Shown here: positions 4,946 to 5,657 of the stretch, piece by piece | How positions within the stretch are numbered: the stretch's first letter is position 1 | How the letters are laid out: every line of letters begins with the position of its first letter | Source: an uncultured Clostridia bacterium | Lineage (GTDB): Bacteria; Bacillota; Clostridia; TANB77; CAG-508 | Assembly (NCBI GenBank): GCA_944388615.1 | Contig: CALXJL010000084.1 | Location: 1 to 5,657 of the forward strand | DNA length: 5,657 nt | Direction of reading: 5' to 3' | Position numbers and translations under genes: made by a program | Notes under the pieces: model-generated | Told to the model about the DNA's origin: nothing | Database searches by the model: none | Seen by the model: the letters and a program-made list of their open reading frames with translations, nothing else

Positions 4946-5596
4946 TTATTGTTTTTCTCTTGCTAATACTATTAATCTTTGTTGAACATCATCTGTACAA
5001 GTTGATAATGATATTTCTCTTCTTCCTTCTGTATCTCTTGTCATAAATTCTGTATCTTCTGGTGTTGTTTCAAACATATCATATATTTCATAATTAATTG
5101 TTGTTCCACTATTATCTGTTATCTTTATTATATCTCCATTTGATAATTTATAATTATCTGAGAAAAATGTTCCATTTCTATAGTTATGTCCAACTAATAC
5201 TGTATTTCCTGGTTGATTTAGTCCATCTCCTGTTGTATACAATATAGCAATTGCTATTTCTATAGATCTTTTAGTAACTTTTTCTAAAATAGGATATTCT
5301 ATATTGGTTTTAGGAATTGCTATTTTTCCCATTACATTGTATCCCTCATATTGTGTTATTGTGGCTGTACTTGTTCCTGATAAGTCACTATCTCCAAAAT
5401 TAAAATTAGCTGTTGCTTGTTCTTTATCACTTGTATCTATATTGCTTTCCCATTCTTTTAATGCATTAGAAGCATTTGCATCTACATTCACTTCTCTAAA
5501 ATAGTCATATATCAAATATCCAATTAATCCCACTAATGCTACTACTATAATAATTATTAAAACAGTTAAAAATTTACTATATTTATTTTCAAACAT
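4946..5596 (-). CDS. Sortase family cysteine transpeptidase, subclass unresolved
   Basis: Sortases cleave a C-terminal sorting motif of secreted proteins and join them to the cell wall or to pilin subunits outside the membrane. With the start chosen here the protein has 216 residues. Residues 9-30 are a single N-terminal membrane anchor, preceded by a short Lys-containing cytoplasmic tail. A polar linker rich in Ser, Asp and Asn (about 35-80) leads to the catalytic beta-barrel from MGKIAIPKTNIEYPIL (89-104). The catalytic triad is visible: His137 in LVGHNYRNGTFFS, Cys200 in SLSTCTDD and Arg207 in QQRLIVLAR. The SLSTC box and GHNYRNG resemble class B-like enzymes, but the usual long class B helix insertion is not evident, so I leave the class open. 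No sorting-signal substrate or pilin gene is in the window. The stop is 9 nt from the shared terminator. Confidence 0.92.
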   Translation of the reverse strand: MFENKYSKFLTVLIIIIVVALVGLIGYLIYDYFREVNVDANASNALKEWESNIDTSDKEQATANFNFGDSDLSGTSTATITQYEGYNVMGKIAIPKTNIEYPILEKVTKRSIEIAIAILYTTGDGLNQPGNTVLVGHNYRNGTFFSDNYKLSNGDIIKITDNSGTTINYEIYDMFETTPEDTEFMTRDTEGRREISLSTCTDDVQQRLIVLAREKQ

Positions 5597-5603
5597 AATT
5601 TTT

Positions 5604-5609
5604 ACCTCC
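5604..5609 (-). promoter_or_regulatory. Ribosome binding site that fixes the sortase start
   Basis: The minus strand reads GGAGGT 7 nt before the ATG at 5596-5594. An in-frame ATG 15 codons upstream (5641-5639) has no ribosome site. It also lies within the proposed promoter, upstream of the predicted transcript start. The shorter protein starting MFENKYSKF is therefore preferred. Confidence 0.85.
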
Positions 5610-5629
5610 GTTTTTTTCTTATATATATT

Positions 5630-5657
5630 ATTATACCACATAAATTGGAATAATCAA
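5630..5657 (-). promoter_or_regulatory. Probable extended -10 promoter of the sortase gene
   Basis: The minus strand carries a perfect TATAAT (5635-5630) directly preceded by TGG (5638-5636), a full extended -10 motif. TTGATT (5657-5652) sits 16 nt upstream as a four-of-six -35 box at the very edge of the window. The predicted start near 5623 leaves a leader of about 27 nt with the GGAGGT ribosome site. Confidence 0.7.

Noticed and set aside
5304..5504. Plus-strand frame opposite the sortase
   Set aside because: It is antisense to the conserved sortase frame, with no ribosome site.
1..5657. Search for CRISPR arrays, tRNA or rRNA genes, transposons, att sites or an undescribed multigene system
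   Set aside because: No repeated spacer-like units, transposase or integrase motifs, cloverleaf sequence or terminal repeats were seen. The genes are mostly recognisable housekeeping functions with their own promoters and terminators.

Overview
This is an AT-rich stretch (roughly 25-30% G+C by eye) of an ordinary bacterial chromosome. It uses standard stop codons: TGA is a real stop at 4912-4914. Strong AGGAGG-type ribosome sites, a CIRCE heat-shock operator, a stand-alone sortase and the LL-diaminopimelate aminotransferase route to meso-DAP all suggest a low-G+C Bacillota, most likely a Clostridia-like anaerobe. That placement is inferred from gene content; no 16S or other phylogenetic marker was examined.

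Layout. Positions 1-1307 hold the groES-groEL chaperonin operon on the minus strand. groEL is cut by the left window edge after 297 codons. The operon has a sigma-A-like promoter overlapping a variant CIRCE inverted repeat. Positions 1324-3488 hold a dapF-dapL operon on the minus strand. It encodes the last two steps to meso-diaminopimelate: DapL makes LL-DAP from tetrahydrodipicolinate and DapF epimerises it. Positions 3501-4115 hold greA on the minus strand, ending in a long AT-rich hairpin. From about 4150 transcription switches to the plus strand: rpsT (ribosomal protein S20) with tandem terminator hairpins, then an 82-residue, two-helix membrane protein of unknown function. That small gene converges on a sortase gene (minus strand, 4946-5596), and the two share a palindrome that looks like a bidirectional terminator. 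The right edge holds the sortase promoter.

How the parts relate. Most genes are housekeeping: protein folding, the cell-wall and lysine precursor pathway, transcript cleavage and the ribosome. The sortase and the small membrane protein belong to the cell envelope, but nothing links them beyond convergent placement. The start codons of dapL and the sortase were moved downstream of the longest possible ORF, because a well-spaced ribosome site (both genes) and an extended -10 promoter (sortase) contradict the longer versions.

I see no mobile element, CRISPR array, tRNA or rRNA, and no convincing novel multigene system. The most interesting signals are regulatory: a CIRCE with a symmetric base swap in both arms, its possible second role as a terminator of read-through RNA, and a hairpin built from two copies of a self-palindromic 12-mer.
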